A DNA stretch of 19,399 bases from Macrococcoides bohemicum. GTDB lineage: Bacteria; Bacillota; Bacilli; Staphylococcales; Staphylococcaceae. Position numbers and translations under genes: made by a program. Position 1 is the first letter of the stretch. Each line of letters begins with the position of its first letter. The notes beneath the pieces are model-generated. The model made no database searches and had not been told where the DNA came from. It was given only the letters and a program-made list of their open reading frames with translations. Shown here in pieces: positions 7,088 to 14,505 of the stretch. The stretch lies in the NCBI RefSeq assembly GCF_042658685.1, contig NZ_JBHSQY010000026.1. One strand, 5' to 3'.

Positions 7088-8605
7088 TTGCAAAAATTTA
7101 GAGACCTAGGTATCAGCGAACCTACCATAAATGCGCTGGAGAAATTGGGATTTACAGAACCTACACCGATTCAAACGGATAGTATCCCTCATACGATGGC
7201 AGGCCGTGACGTATTAGGCCAAGCGCAAACTGGTACCGGTAAAACTGGTGCTTTTGGAATTCCTTTAATTGAAAAAGTTAGAGGTCAAGAGGGGATCAAA
7301 AGTTTAATTCTTGCTCCTACCCGTGAATTAGCAGTCCAGGTTGCTGAACAATTAAAAGCATTTAGTCGTGGACAAGGGATTCAAGTAGCGACAGTTTTCG
7401 GTGGAATGCCGATTGACCGTCAAATCAGAGAATTAAAAAAGAAACCCCAAATCGTAGTTGGGACACCTGGTCGTGTAATCGATCATTTAAACCGTCGTAC
7501 GTTAAAAACTGAAGACATCAATACGTTAATCTTAGATGAAGCAGATGAAATGATGAACATGGGATTCATCGATGATATGCGTTTTATCATGGATAAATTA
7601 CCGAAAGAACAGCGTCAAACAATGTTATTCTCAGCAACAATGCCGAGAGCCATTCAAGAGTTAGTTCAAAAGTTCATGAAAGATCCTATCATTGTTAAGA
7701 CGATGACAAACGTTGATTCAAATCCTGATATCGACGAGCATTACACAATCGTTAAAGAATTAGAGAAGTTTGATACTTTCACTAATTTCTTAGATGTTCA
7801 TCAACCTGAACTAGCAATCGTATTCGGACGTACAAAACGTCGTGTAGATGAATTAACGAGTGCGTTAATTTCTAAAGGATACCGTGCAGAAGGTTTACAT
7901 GGTGACATCACTCAAGCGAAACGTTTAGAAGTTCTTAAGAAATTCAAAAACGACCAAATTGACATCCTTGTTGCAACAGATGTTGCTGCACGTGGATTAG
8001 ATATTTCTGGCGTATCACATGTTTATAACTTTGATATTCCTCAAGATGTTGAAAGTTATACACACCGTATCGGACGTACTGGTCGTGCCGGTAAACATGG
8101 TATGGCAATTTCATTCGTTAACCCGGTTGAGATGGATTATATCCGTCAAATCGAAAAATCTAAAAATCGTACGATGACTGCATTACGACCACCAACACCA
8201 GGAGAAGTAATGAAAGCCCGTGAATTAGATGTTAAGACGAAAGTTAAAGGATGGGTTGAAAAAAATACTGAAGCACGTATCGAGTCAATCGCTCAGGAAT
8301 TAATTAATGAACATGGTGATGTGAAATTAGTAGCATCATTATTACAAGAATTAATTAAATCTAATAACGATGTAGATGTACAATTAACATTTGAAAAACC
8401 ACTTGGCCGTAAAGGCGGAAGCGGTAAATCTTATGGTCGTGGCCGTGGTGGAAACAGCGGACGTTCAGGTGGATCTCGCAGCCGTTCTAAAGATGGCGGT
8501 AAAGATAACCGTCGTAAATCGTTCGACCGTGCTGGTAAAGCAGGTGCTTCAAAAGGCGGAAAAAAACCTTTTAAAGCAAGAACATTTGCAGACCATAAAA
8601 AATAA
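7088..8605 (+). CDS. cshA: DEAD-box RNA helicase CshA
   Basis: This 505-aa ATP-dependent RNA helicase works, from S. aureus and Bacillus, in the RNA degradosome, mRNA turnover, ribosome assembly and cold adaptation. All motifs are present: Q motif (GFTEPTPIQ), I AQTGTGKT (46-53), Ia PTRELA, Ib TPGR, II DEAD (150-153), III SAT (182-184), IV IVFGRTKRR, V ATDVAARGLD, VI HRIGRTGR (326-333). The last 65 or so residues are a Gly/Arg/Lys/Ser-rich RNA-binding tail ending KARTFADHKK, close to the S. aureus protein. The start is TTG with AAGGAG 8 nt upstream; an ATG start would cost the Q motif. It is monocistronic, with its own promoter, leader and terminator. Confidence 0.97.
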   Translation: MQKFRDLGISEPTINALEKLGFTEPTPIQTDSIPHTMAGRDVLGQAQTGTGKTGAFGIPLIEKVRGQEGIKSLILAPTRELAVQVAEQLKAFSRGQGIQVATVFGGMPIDRQIRELKKKPQIVVGTPGRVIDHLNRRTLKTEDINTLILDEADEMMNMGFIDDMRFIMDKLPKEQRQTMLFSATMPRAIQELVQKFMKDPIIVKTMTNVDSNPDIDEHYTIVKELEKFDTFTNFLDVHQPELAIVFGRTKRRVDELTSALISKGYRAEGLHGDITQAKRLEVLKKFKNDQIDILVATDVAARGLDISGVSHVYNFDIPQDVESYTHRIGRTGRAGKHGMAISFVNPVEMDYIRQIEKSKNRTMTALRPPTPGEVMKARELDVKTKVKGWVEKNTEARIESIAQELINEHGDVKLVASLLQELIKSNNDVDVQLTFEKPLGRKGGSGKSYGRGRGGNSGRSGGSRSRSKDGGKDNRRKSFDRAGKAGASKGGKKPFKARTFADHKK

Positions 8606-8618
8606 ATAGTTATTTTTA

Positions 8619-8670
8619 AACACCTTAAATTAATCAAGAAGATTAGTTTGAGGTGTTTTTCTGTTTTTTT
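8619..8670 (+). terminator. Terminator of cshA
   Basis: A 17-bp stem (8619-8635 with 8641-8657, two wobble pairs) closes loop AAGAA and is followed by TTT and, after CTG, seven more T. It lies 14 nt after the cshA stop. Confidence 0.85.
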
Positions 8671-8683
8671 GTTGGTTGTGAGT

Positions 8684-8717
8684 AAGTGTCTTCAAATCGA
8701 ATCTCCCGCCAGTTCCG
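8684..8717. repeat. Diverged intergenic repeat, copy B
   Basis: This is the second copy of the 34-nt element seen at 163-196 (23 of 34 identical, no gaps). It stands between the cshA terminator and the ydbS promoter, where S. aureus carries the kdp genes. Confidence 0.35.
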
Positions 8718-8778
8718 CACAAAAAAACTGAGTCAAACTTCACATATTACGCTCACCTTATGAAAATCTTATGTTCTT

Positions 8779-8787
8779 TGTTATAAT
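8779..8787 (+). promoter_or_regulatory. Extended -10 promoter of ydbS-ydbT-PH-acpS
   Basis: TGTTATAAT is a perfect TGn plus TATAAT. The -35 (TTATGA, 8758-8763, 18-nt spacer) is poor, as usual for extended -10 promoters. Initiation near 8794 places the ATG at 8796 practically at the transcript end, which favours the TTG start at 8811 for ydbS. Confidence 0.65.
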
Positions 8788-8810
8788 TTACATAAATGGA
8801 GGCGATTGAA

Positions 8811-9290
8811 TTGTATTTTGAACCGTTACCACATGCACAACCTGCAAATACTCCTAAATACAGACGTATTAAATGGAGCATCTATACGTTACTCACTTTA
8901 GCAATCTGTACGGGATTATATTTTGGAATCAATTGGTTGTACGAATGGCGTTATACATACTTGATATTCTTATTGATGCTGATACCCATCTATATTCTTT
9001 TACTTGGTATTTTTTTAAGTTATAAATACACACGTTATCAGCTCAATCAGGCTACACTTGAAATGAGTAGTGGTGCTTTCTTTATGAGTAGAAAGATTGT
9101 ACCACTAGACTTGATGCAGTCAGTAAAGATTGAACAAGGATTTATCATGAAAAAATTTAATCTTGCGGTTGTTACAGTATACACCCGTGGAGATATGGTT
9201 GTTCTACCTTATATGGAGACAAAGGAAGCTGAAGCGTTAGCAGAGCGTATTATTGCAAGAATTAAGGAGATTCATTATGGACTCAACTAA
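8811..9290 (+). CDS. ydbS: Bacterial PH-domain membrane protein (YdbS-like)
   Basis: This 159-aa protein has two adjacent membrane segments (about residues 22-43 and 48-66) and then one bPH2 (DUF304) domain carrying PLDLMQSVKIEQGFIMKKFN. I use TTG 8811 as start: GGAGG (8798-8802) stands 8 nt upstream and the promoter -10 ends at 8787. An in-frame ATG at 8796 would contain that Shine-Dalgarno in its own codons and leave almost no leader. It overlaps ydbT by 14 nt. In Bacillus, ydbS-ydbT lie upstream of acpS and belong to the SigW cell-envelope regulon, with links to peptide antibiotic resistance; the biochemical role is unknown. Confidence 0.8.
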   Translation: MYFEPLPHAQPANTPKYRRIKWSIYTLLTLAICTGLYFGINWLYEWRYTYLIFLLMLIPIYILLLGIFLSYKYTRYQLNQATLEMSSGAFFMSRKIVPLDLMQSVKIEQGFIMKKFNLAVVTVYTRGDMVVLPYMETKEAEALAERIIARIKEIHYGLN

Positions 9291-10782
9291 AAAATCACTT
9301 CATTATTCTACGTATTTATCTAATCTGCTCAAATCTTTAAAAAGTAATATCTTTCCGATAGGCTTTGGGTTGTTCTTAATCATTAAAGATGGTTTTTCTA
9401 AGGAGGCACTACTAGATAACGGCTTTGCTATTATGATTTTATTATTTACTTTACTGAGTGCGATATTTAGTATGATTGAAGCAAAGATAACAAAATACTG
9501 GATTGAAGAGGATAAATTAATGCTTCAAAAAGGTATAATCAGCCGAACGGTGAAAGAAATATATATCGGTAAAATACAGACAATGGATACTTCAGCAGGG
9601 ATTGCGAATCAATTGCTTGGTGGTGTCATCATGCATATTAAGACTGCAGGAGATGGGATTGAATTAAATAGTATCGGAAAGAATGATGCTAAAGCTTTAA
9701 GTGATTATATTAATCAGCGAAAATTTCATTTGCAACAGGGCGCTGTGGTTCAAGATATTCTTATAGAAGATCATGAAGAAGAGGATGTAATTAAATACGA
9801 CGAAAAGTCTTATGAAACAATTTATCAATTATCATTTACCGATCTTATTATGATGAGTTCAACAAGTGCATCGATGTTTACGGTCATCGCGGTTGTGAGT
9901 GCTATTTATTCTCAAGTGAATGACATATTTAATTTAGATAGATATTTGGATAAATTGGAAGGTATCATTGGAGAAAGTTATATGATGGTAGGTATTATCA
10001 TACTAATGGCACTGTTATTTAGCTATATTATCGGTATATTTATTACTGCACTGAAATATTATCAGTATACTGTGAAGTTTGACGGTGAGTTAATCAATAT
10101 TAAATATGGTTTATTCGAACGAAAAAATAAATATATTGCTGTTAAGAACATTCAGAAAGTCACAGAAAAACAAAGTTATCTGAGAAAGTTATTGAATAAA
10201 ACCTCATTTGTCGTTACTACAACGAGTGAAATGAAAGGTTCAGAAAACAGTATCTTAGGCGATGAAGAAGTATTACCGTTTATTTCTCGTGATGAGGCTT
10301 ATCAATTGATTCAAAGACTTGTTCCGAAGTATCAATTTGATGAAGTAAACAAAGTTATTCCAAGGCGCAGTATACGCAGATACTTCCAGGTTTCCTGGAT
10401 AATATTTTTAATTGCTGGTGGCATCATTCAGTATTACTGGTTTGAATATACTTGGCTGATTGTCATTCTGCTGATGGTATTAACCCTTATCACAGCAATC
10501 ATCAAATATAAAAATTCAGGCTATATTATTTTAGATGATCAGATTAATGTGCGCAATGGTGGTGCATTTGTAATGCAAACTTCATTTATTAAAGAAGAGA
10601 ACATTATCGGTATAAATGTGTCATCTACACCATTTATGAATCGTGCAGATTTGAGAAGCGTCGGTTTAGGCATTTCATCAGGAAGTAACAGCATACAATG
10701 TAGTTTAGATTATATCGAACAAGTTGATGCTGCAAACATCTATGATTGGTTCTTGCTAAAGGAGAGACGTCAATATGAATAA
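9277..10782 (+). CDS. ydbT: Multi-PH-domain membrane protein (YdbT-like)
   Basis: This 501-aa protein alternates paired membrane helices with three bPH2 domains. Helices lie roughly at residues 25-65, 190-260 and 370-410; the PH repeats follow each pair (GIISRTVKEIYIGKIQTM, GLFERKNKYIAVKNIQKV, GGAFVMQTSFIKEENIIGI). Start is ATG 9277 with AAGGAG 7 nt upstream; an in-frame TTG at 9253 lacks such support. It overlaps ydbS upstream and the third PH-domain gene downstream, so the three are very likely translated together and may form one membrane complex (inference). The Bacillus YdbT is of similar size. A protein-binding or lipid-sensing function is not established. Confidence 0.82.
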   Translation: MDSTKKSLHYSTYLSNLLKSLKSNIFPIGFGLFLIIKDGFSKEALLDNGFAIMILLFTLLSAIFSMIEAKITKYWIEEDKLMLQKGIISRTVKEIYIGKIQTMDTSAGIANQLLGGVIMHIKTAGDGIELNSIGKNDAKALSDYINQRKFHLQQGAVVQDILIEDHEEEDVIKYDEKSYETIYQLSFTDLIMMSSTSASMFTVIAVVSAIYSQVNDIFNLDRYLDKLEGIIGESYMMVGIIILMALLFSYIIGIFITALKYYQYTVKFDGELINIKYGLFERKNKYIAVKNIQKVTEKQSYLRKLLNKTSFVVTTTSEMKGSENSILGDEEVLPFISRDEAYQLIQRLVPKYQFDEVNKVIPRRSIRRYFQVSWIIFLIAGGIIQYYWFEYTWLIVILLMVLTLITAIIKYKNSGYIILDDQINVRNGGAFVMQTSFIKEENIIGINVSSTPFMNRADLRSVGLGISSGSNSIQCSLDYIEQVDAANIYDWFLLKERRQYE

Positions 10783-11254
10783 GATGCATAGAGATAGCTT
10801 AAAATTAATGAAGATTGGTGCATGTTTAACAGCAAGTGTCTTTTTAATCGTCTTAGCAGTTTTATGGTTTGTTAAATTTAAAGGGTTTATTCCTGTTCAT
10901 CCATATGTATTTATCGGAATCGGTGTGATTGGATTGATTATTTTTATTCTGGATTTCTTTATATTCCCTAAGCTTACTTATGAAACATCATTATTCCAGT
11001 TAGGAGAAGAAGAAATCACAACATTAAACGGCATCTGGAATAAGGAGAAATTAATTGTACCTTATGTAACAATACAAAACGTTGAAATGGAACAAGGTCT
11101 TATCATGAAGCGTTTTAATATTAAGTCATTAAAGATTATTACAGCAGAAAATGATATGGAGATACCTTATGTTCATGAACATGAAGCAGATACATTAAAG
11201 ACATATATCCATCAAAAAATGAATAACATCGACGTAAGGAGAAGTCATGATTAA
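10775..11254 (+). CDS. Third PH-domain membrane protein, YdbS paralogue
   Basis: This 159-aa protein has two membrane segments (about residues 15-33 and 42-64) followed by one bPH2 domain. Its VPYVTIQNVEMEQGLIMKRFN matches VPLDLMQSVKIEQGFIMKKFN of YdbS, so the two are paralogues flanking ydbT. AAAGGAG lies 10 nt before the ATG. The start overlaps the end of ydbT by 8 nt and its own end overlaps acpS by 8 nt. S. aureus has the same three-gene PH set; Bacillus has ydbS-ydbT only. No specific function is known. Confidence 0.8.
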   Translation: MNKMHRDSLKLMKIGACLTASVFLIVLAVLWFVKFKGFIPVHPYVFIGIGVIGLIIFILDFFIFPKLTYETSLFQLGEEEITTLNGIWNKEKLIVPYVTIQNVEMEQGLIMKRFNIKSLKIITAENDMEIPYVHEHEADTLKTYIHQKMNNIDVRRSHD

Positions 11255-11585
11255 AGGTATCGGAACGGATATTATTGAATTAGAGCGCATACGTAAATCG
11301 CTTGAAAATAAAAAGATGGTTGGCCGTATTTTACATCCAAAAGAAATCGAACTGTATGATAGTTTTGAAAGTGAAAAACGAAAGGTTGCATTTTTTGCTG
11401 GTAGGTTCTGTGTTAAGGAAGCATATAGTAAAGCGTTAGGCACAGGCATAGGTCAACTTAGATTCAATCAAATCTGTTGTTTAAATGATGATAGTGGAAA
11501 GCCTTATATTGAAGGTAGTGATGCACATGTGAGCATCGCACATTCGGAAACTGTAGCAACAGCTTTTGTAGTGATAGAGGAATAA
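11247..11585 (+). CDS. acpS: Holo-[acyl-carrier-protein] synthase
   Basis: This 112-aa cytosolic 4'-phosphopantetheinyl transferase moves the phosphopantetheine arm from CoA to the Ser of ACP and is needed for fatty-acid synthesis. It shows GIGTDIIELERI (metal-binding Asp8), FFAGRFCVKEAYSKALGTG (Glu58), and the C-terminal HVSIAHSETVATAFVV strand. AAGGAG lies 5 nt before the ATG, and it overlaps the upstream PH-domain gene by 8 nt. It is a little shorter than many homologues (about 115-125 aa), with no missing motif. Its placement just before alr is conserved across Firmicutes. Confidence 0.96.
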   Translation: MIKGIGTDIIELERIRKSLENKKMVGRILHPKEIELYDSFESEKRKVAFFAGRFCVKEAYSKALGTGIGQLRFNQICCLNDDSGKPYIEGSDAHVSIAHSETVATAFVVIEE

Positions 11586-11604
11586 TGGATTATTCTAAAA
11601 AGTA

Positions 11605-11613
11605 TGATAAAAT
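11605..11613 (+). promoter_or_regulatory. Possible extended -10 promoter of alr
   Basis: TGATAAAAT (TGn plus TAAAAT) ends 28 nt before the alr ATG, in the 56-nt gap after acpS. No good -35 is visible. The same 9-mer recurs before mazE. Confidence 0.4.
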
Positions 11614-11641
11614 TTGAGTATTAAATGATGGGGTGAGAGAT

Positions 11642-12787
11642 ATGAGTGACAGGATATATAGACCGAGTTTCGTCAATGTTGATCTTGATGCAATCAATGA
11701 AAACTATAAAGCTGTAGGGAGATTACATCCTAATAAGACGGTTATCGCAGTAGTTAAAGCGAATGGGTATGGGCTAGGGTCAGTACAAATTGCGACACAC
11801 CTTTATAATCAAGGTGCTGAATTTTTTGCGGTTGCAACGCTTGATGAAGCAATCGAATTAAGGATGCACGGTATTAAAGCTAAAATTTTAGTATTAGGTA
11901 TTATTGAACCGAAAGATATACATAAAGCAAGTCAACATAGATTAGCTTTGACTGTGCCGGGATTATCCTGGTTAGAAGAGGCACTTGAGTTTCTGGACGA
12001 AGACGATAAACCAATCTGGGTACATTTAAAACTGGATACTGGAATGGGTCGTATTGGTATGCGTGAAAAGCAGGAATATCAGCAAGTTGTCGATCTTGTT
12101 CAAGCGCACGATAAAACGATTTTTGAAGGCGTGTACACACATTTTAGTTGTGCGGACGAAGATAATGACAGTGCGTCAATAGCATATAGTAAATTTATTG
12201 ATATCGTTCATTCAAGCGAACTGCCATCATATATTCATTGTCAAAATAGTGCAGCTGCTTTACGTTTTGATGCTTCAGAATGTACAGCTTTACGCTTAGG
12301 TATAAGTTTATATGGCTACTATCCTTCTGAGTATATTCAGAGCATTTCTAAACTTAAATTAAAGCCAGCGATGCAGCTTGTATCAACAGTGAATTTTGTT
12401 AAAAGTATACAACCTGGAGATGCAGTAAGCTATGGTGCGACGTATGTTGCTGAACATGAAGAAACTGTTGCAACATTCCCGTTAGGTTATGCGGATGGAT
12501 TAAATCGAAAATTGCAGGGTTATAAAATTAACCTTGCAGGAACTGATGCTGAAATTATTGGCCGTATTTGTATGGATCAGTTTATCGCACGTGTAACTAA
12601 AGGAACAACTGTAGGCACACAAGCAATCATTATTGATCATCATACAGACAGCAATCAATCTATTGAACAAGTGGCAAAGCAACTCGGAACGATTAGCTAT
12701 GAAGTATTGACGAGTTTAAGCAGACGATTACCGAAAATTTATAACACTGACGGTTCAGTTGAAAAATATAATGAATTATTAAAATAA
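11642..12787 (+). CDS. alr: Alanine racemase
   Basis: This 381-aa PLP-dependent fold-III enzyme interconverts L-Ala and D-Ala and supplies D-Ala for the Ddl encoded in this window. PLP Lys39 lies in AVVKANGYGLG and the second catalytic base Tyr264 in AVSYGATY. Other family marks are ATLDEAIELR, KLDTGMGRIG, CQNSAAALRF and GRICMDQF. I choose ATG 11642 (GGGGTGA 7 nt upstream); an in-frame GTG at 11633 is inside that Shine-Dalgarno. The start then matches the MSDK-type beginning of S. aureus Alr. It probably has its own weak promoter in addition to readthrough from acpS. Confidence 0.97.
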   Translation: MSDRIYRPSFVNVDLDAINENYKAVGRLHPNKTVIAVVKANGYGLGSVQIATHLYNQGAEFFAVATLDEAIELRMHGIKAKILVLGIIEPKDIHKASQHRLALTVPGLSWLEEALEFLDEDDKPIWVHLKLDTGMGRIGMREKQEYQQVVDLVQAHDKTIFEGVYTHFSCADEDNDSASIAYSKFIDIVHSSELPSYIHCQNSAAALRFDASECTALRLGISLYGYYPSEYIQSISKLKLKPAMQLVSTVNFVKSIQPGDAVSYGATYVAEHEETVATFPLGYADGLNRKLQGYKINLAGTDAEIIGRICMDQFIARVTKGTTVGTQAIIIDHHTDSNQSIEQVAKQLGTISYEVLTSLSRRLPKIYNTDGSVEKYNELLK

Positions 12788-12810
12788 AAATGGTAGGGTC
12801 ACAAATTTTT

Positions 12811-12819
12811 TGATAAAAT
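12811..12819 (+). promoter_or_regulatory. Possible extended -10 promoter of mazEF
   Basis: TGATAAAAT ends 30 nt before the mazE ATG, in the 62-nt gap after alr. The -35 region is poor (TGGTAG at 12791-12796). In S. aureus mazEF is transcribed from a promoter in this gap and reads into the sigB operon. Confidence 0.4.
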
Positions 12820-12849
12820 TATATTAATCGTGTAACTGGAGGAGAAAAG

Positions 12850-12996
12850 ATGAGTAAACTACTAGAACAACAATTGATTGAAGGTTATCAATCAATGGCT
12901 GAAATTAATCTGTTAATTGCTTCAGAACATTATCTCCTTGAATGTGAAGTGTATGATAATGTGGATCATATGTCAGTACAAAATGATGGTGAATAA
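12850..12996 (+). CDS. mazE: MazE antitoxin
   Basis: This 48-aa acidic protein (MSKLLEQQLIEGYQSMAEIN...) has LEQ-L-EGY--MA-IN-L-A and ECE in the same order as the 56-aa S. aureus MazE, but lacks the first eight or so residues of that protein. GGAGGAG precedes the ATG. Its TAA is directly followed by the mazF ATG with no gap, the usual tight antitoxin-toxin coupling. It binds and silences MazF through its C-terminal part and is labile in staphylococci. The acidic C-terminal tail is typical of the toxin-binding segment. Identification rests on synteny plus this partial similarity. Confidence 0.88.
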   Translation: MSKLLEQQLIEGYQSMAEINLLIASEHYLLECEVYDNVDHMSVQNDGE

Positions 12997-13359
12997 ATGA
13001 AACGAGGCGATGTTTATTTAGCTGATTTGTCACCTGTTAAAGGTTCAGAGCAAGGCGGTAAACGACCTGTAGTAATCATTCAAAATGACATAGGAAATAA
13101 ATATAGTCCGACGGTTATAGTTGCAGCTATCACTGCTAAAATCAATAAATCAAAAATCCCAACTCACGTAGAGATTGGTAAGACCAATCATCATCTAGAT
13201 AAAGATTCTGTGATTTTATTAGAACAAATAAGAACAATTGATAAAAATCGACTTATTGAAAAATTGACTTACCTGCCAAAAGAGAAGATGGAGGAAGTTG
13301 ATGCAGCACTAGCAATTAGTCTTAATTTATCTATTGATGACTCGGAGACTTTAGGCTAA
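12997..13359 (+). CDS. mazF: MazF mRNA interferase toxin
   Basis: This 120-aa sequence-specific endoribonuclease (PemK/MazF family) begins KRGDVYLADLSPVKGSEQGG, then KRPVVIIQND with catalytic Arg23 and VAAITAKI with Thr46. S. aureus MazF cuts at UACAU; close similarity suggests the same target, which I infer. It starts at the base after the mazE stop. Its stop codon lies within the stem of the 13345-13384 hairpin that separates the pair from rsbU. Position upstream of the sigB operon is the staphylococcal arrangement. Confidence 0.95.
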   Translation: MKRGDVYLADLSPVKGSEQGGKRPVVIIQNDIGNKYSPTVIVAAITAKINKSKIPTHVEIGKTNHHLDKDSVILLEQIRTIDKNRLIEKLTYLPKEKMEEVDAALAISLNLSIDDSETLG

Positions 13360-13384
13360 CATAAGTTATCTTAAAGTCTCTTTT
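13345..13384 (+). terminator. Hairpin over the mazF stop codon (partial terminator or attenuator)
   Basis: Positions 13345-13360 pair with 13365-13380 (16 positions, one C/T mismatch and one wobble) around loop ATAA, followed by only four T. The mazF TAA (13357-13359) is inside the stem, so ribosomes finishing mazF would melt it. The short T-run suggests incomplete termination between mazEF and rsbU. Confidence 0.6.
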
Positions 13385-13408
13385 AAGGTTTATAGGGAGG
13401 GAAGTTGG

Positions 13409-14416
13409 ATGCGTCAAATTGACAAGATTGTTGAAAGATATACTCAAATTCTTAAACAATATATCGAGCATAAAGATGAAACAGCATTAGAAGATGTTCA
13501 GAAATTAAGTTTTGAAGCGATCGAACTTGATATCTCGCCTGAAGAGGTTGTGATACTTCATAAAGATATCGTCATCGAATCTGGTTATAACGCGATTGAA
13601 CAACATTATGCGATGGACGTTTTAACAGAGATGATTATCGGATTTGGATTTTCATACCGAGATTATAAAGCGCTCGTTAGAGTGATGGAAGCGCATGATA
13701 AAGAAATGGATGTAGCGGCGAGCTTACAAACGACCATGTTAAAAACGCAAATTCCACATCTTAATAACGTGCAGATTGGGGCAATCAGTGTGCCGGCCCA
13801 TCGTGTTAATGGCGATTACTTTAACTTAATTGATCATAAAGATGGAACGATGAGCTTTGCTGTTGCAGATGTCATCGGGAAAGGAATCCCTGCCGCACTT
13901 GCGATGAGTATGATTAAATTCGGTATGGATTCTCACGGACACAGTCAATTGCCAAGTGACGGTTTAAAACGATTAAACCGCGTTGTAGAAAAGAATGTTA
14001 ACCAAAATATGTTTGTTACAATGTTTTACGGTTTATACGAAGAGATTAATAATAAATTCTATTATGCATCTGCTGGTCATGAGCCAGGCTATGTCTATCG
14101 TAAAAAAAGTGATTCATTTGAAGAACTAGATGCACGCGGTCTCGTACTTGGTGTCCATCCGTCTACACGATATGACCAGGAAGAATTAGAACTTGAAATT
14201 GGTGACATGGTCATTGTCTACACCGATGGGGTATCTGAAATCCGTCACTTAAATGGTGATTTCATCACAATTAAAGAGCTCTTAAGTTTTATTTATCAAT
14301 ACAAAGATTTACATCCGCAAGATATCGTTCAAGTCGTATATGAACAACTGATTGCAATAGGTGATCCTAAAAAAAGAGACGACTTAACAATATTAATTAT
14401 AAAAAGAACAAAATAA
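13409..14416 (+). CDS. rsbU: RsbU, PP2C phosphatase activating SigB
   Basis: This 335-aa protein dephosphorylates RsbV-P, freeing RsbV to capture RsbW and release SigB. Residues 1-85 or so form the helical RsbU N-terminal domain; the PP2C-type SpoIIE domain occupies about 115-335, with NGDYFNLI, FAVADVIGKGIPAAL (metal Asp), SAGHEPGY, VIVYTDGVSE and RDDLTILI. AGGGAGG lies 8 nt before the ATG. No rsbR/S/T genes precede it, unlike Bacillus; mazEF takes their place. It therefore has the N-terminal domain that docks RsbT in Bacillus without an RsbT encoded here. It is separated from rsbV by an 89-nt gap carrying a SigB promoter. Confidence 0.94.
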   Translation: MRQIDKIVERYTQILKQYIEHKDETALEDVQKLSFEAIELDISPEEVVILHKDIVIESGYNAIEQHYAMDVLTEMIIGFGFSYRDYKALVRVMEAHDKEMDVAASLQTTMLKTQIPHLNNVQIGAISVPAHRVNGDYFNLIDHKDGTMSFAVADVIGKGIPAALAMSMIKFGMDSHGHSQLPSDGLKRLNRVVEKNVNQNMFVTMFYGLYEEINNKFYYASAGHEPGYVYRKKSDSFEELDARGLVLGVHPSTRYDQEELELEIGDMVIVYTDGVSEIRHLNGDFITIKELLSFIYQYKDLHPQDIVQVVYEQLIAIGDPKKRDDLTILIIKRTK

Positions 14417-14419
14417 TGT

Positions 14420-14444
14420 GTTTATATCCTCATGTAGGGGGTAT
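14420..14444 (+). promoter_or_regulatory. SigB-dependent promoter of rsbV-rsbW-sigB
   Basis: GTTTAT (14420-14425), a 13-nt spacer and GGGTAT (14439-14444) match the SigB consensus (GTTTAA, 12-15 nt, GGGTAT) at 11 of 12 positions. It lies about 60 nt upstream of the rsbV start, exactly where the autoregulatory SigB promoter is known in S. aureus. Confidence 0.85.
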
Positions 14445-14505
14445 TCATATTTATACTATAATATTTTAAGTATTTATAAATTTTATGATTTTAAGGAGAA
14501 TATTC

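Noticed and set aside
8391..8637. Plus (8391-8609) and minus (8431-8637) frames at the cshA 3' end
   Set aside because: Both are shadows of the Gly/Arg-rich CshA tail, whose skewed codons open long frames; the minus frame also crosses the terminator.
14485..14505. Upstream ATG as rsbV start
   Set aside because: It would place AAGGAG inside the coding sequence; ATG 14506 has ideal spacing and gives the S. aureus RsbV length.
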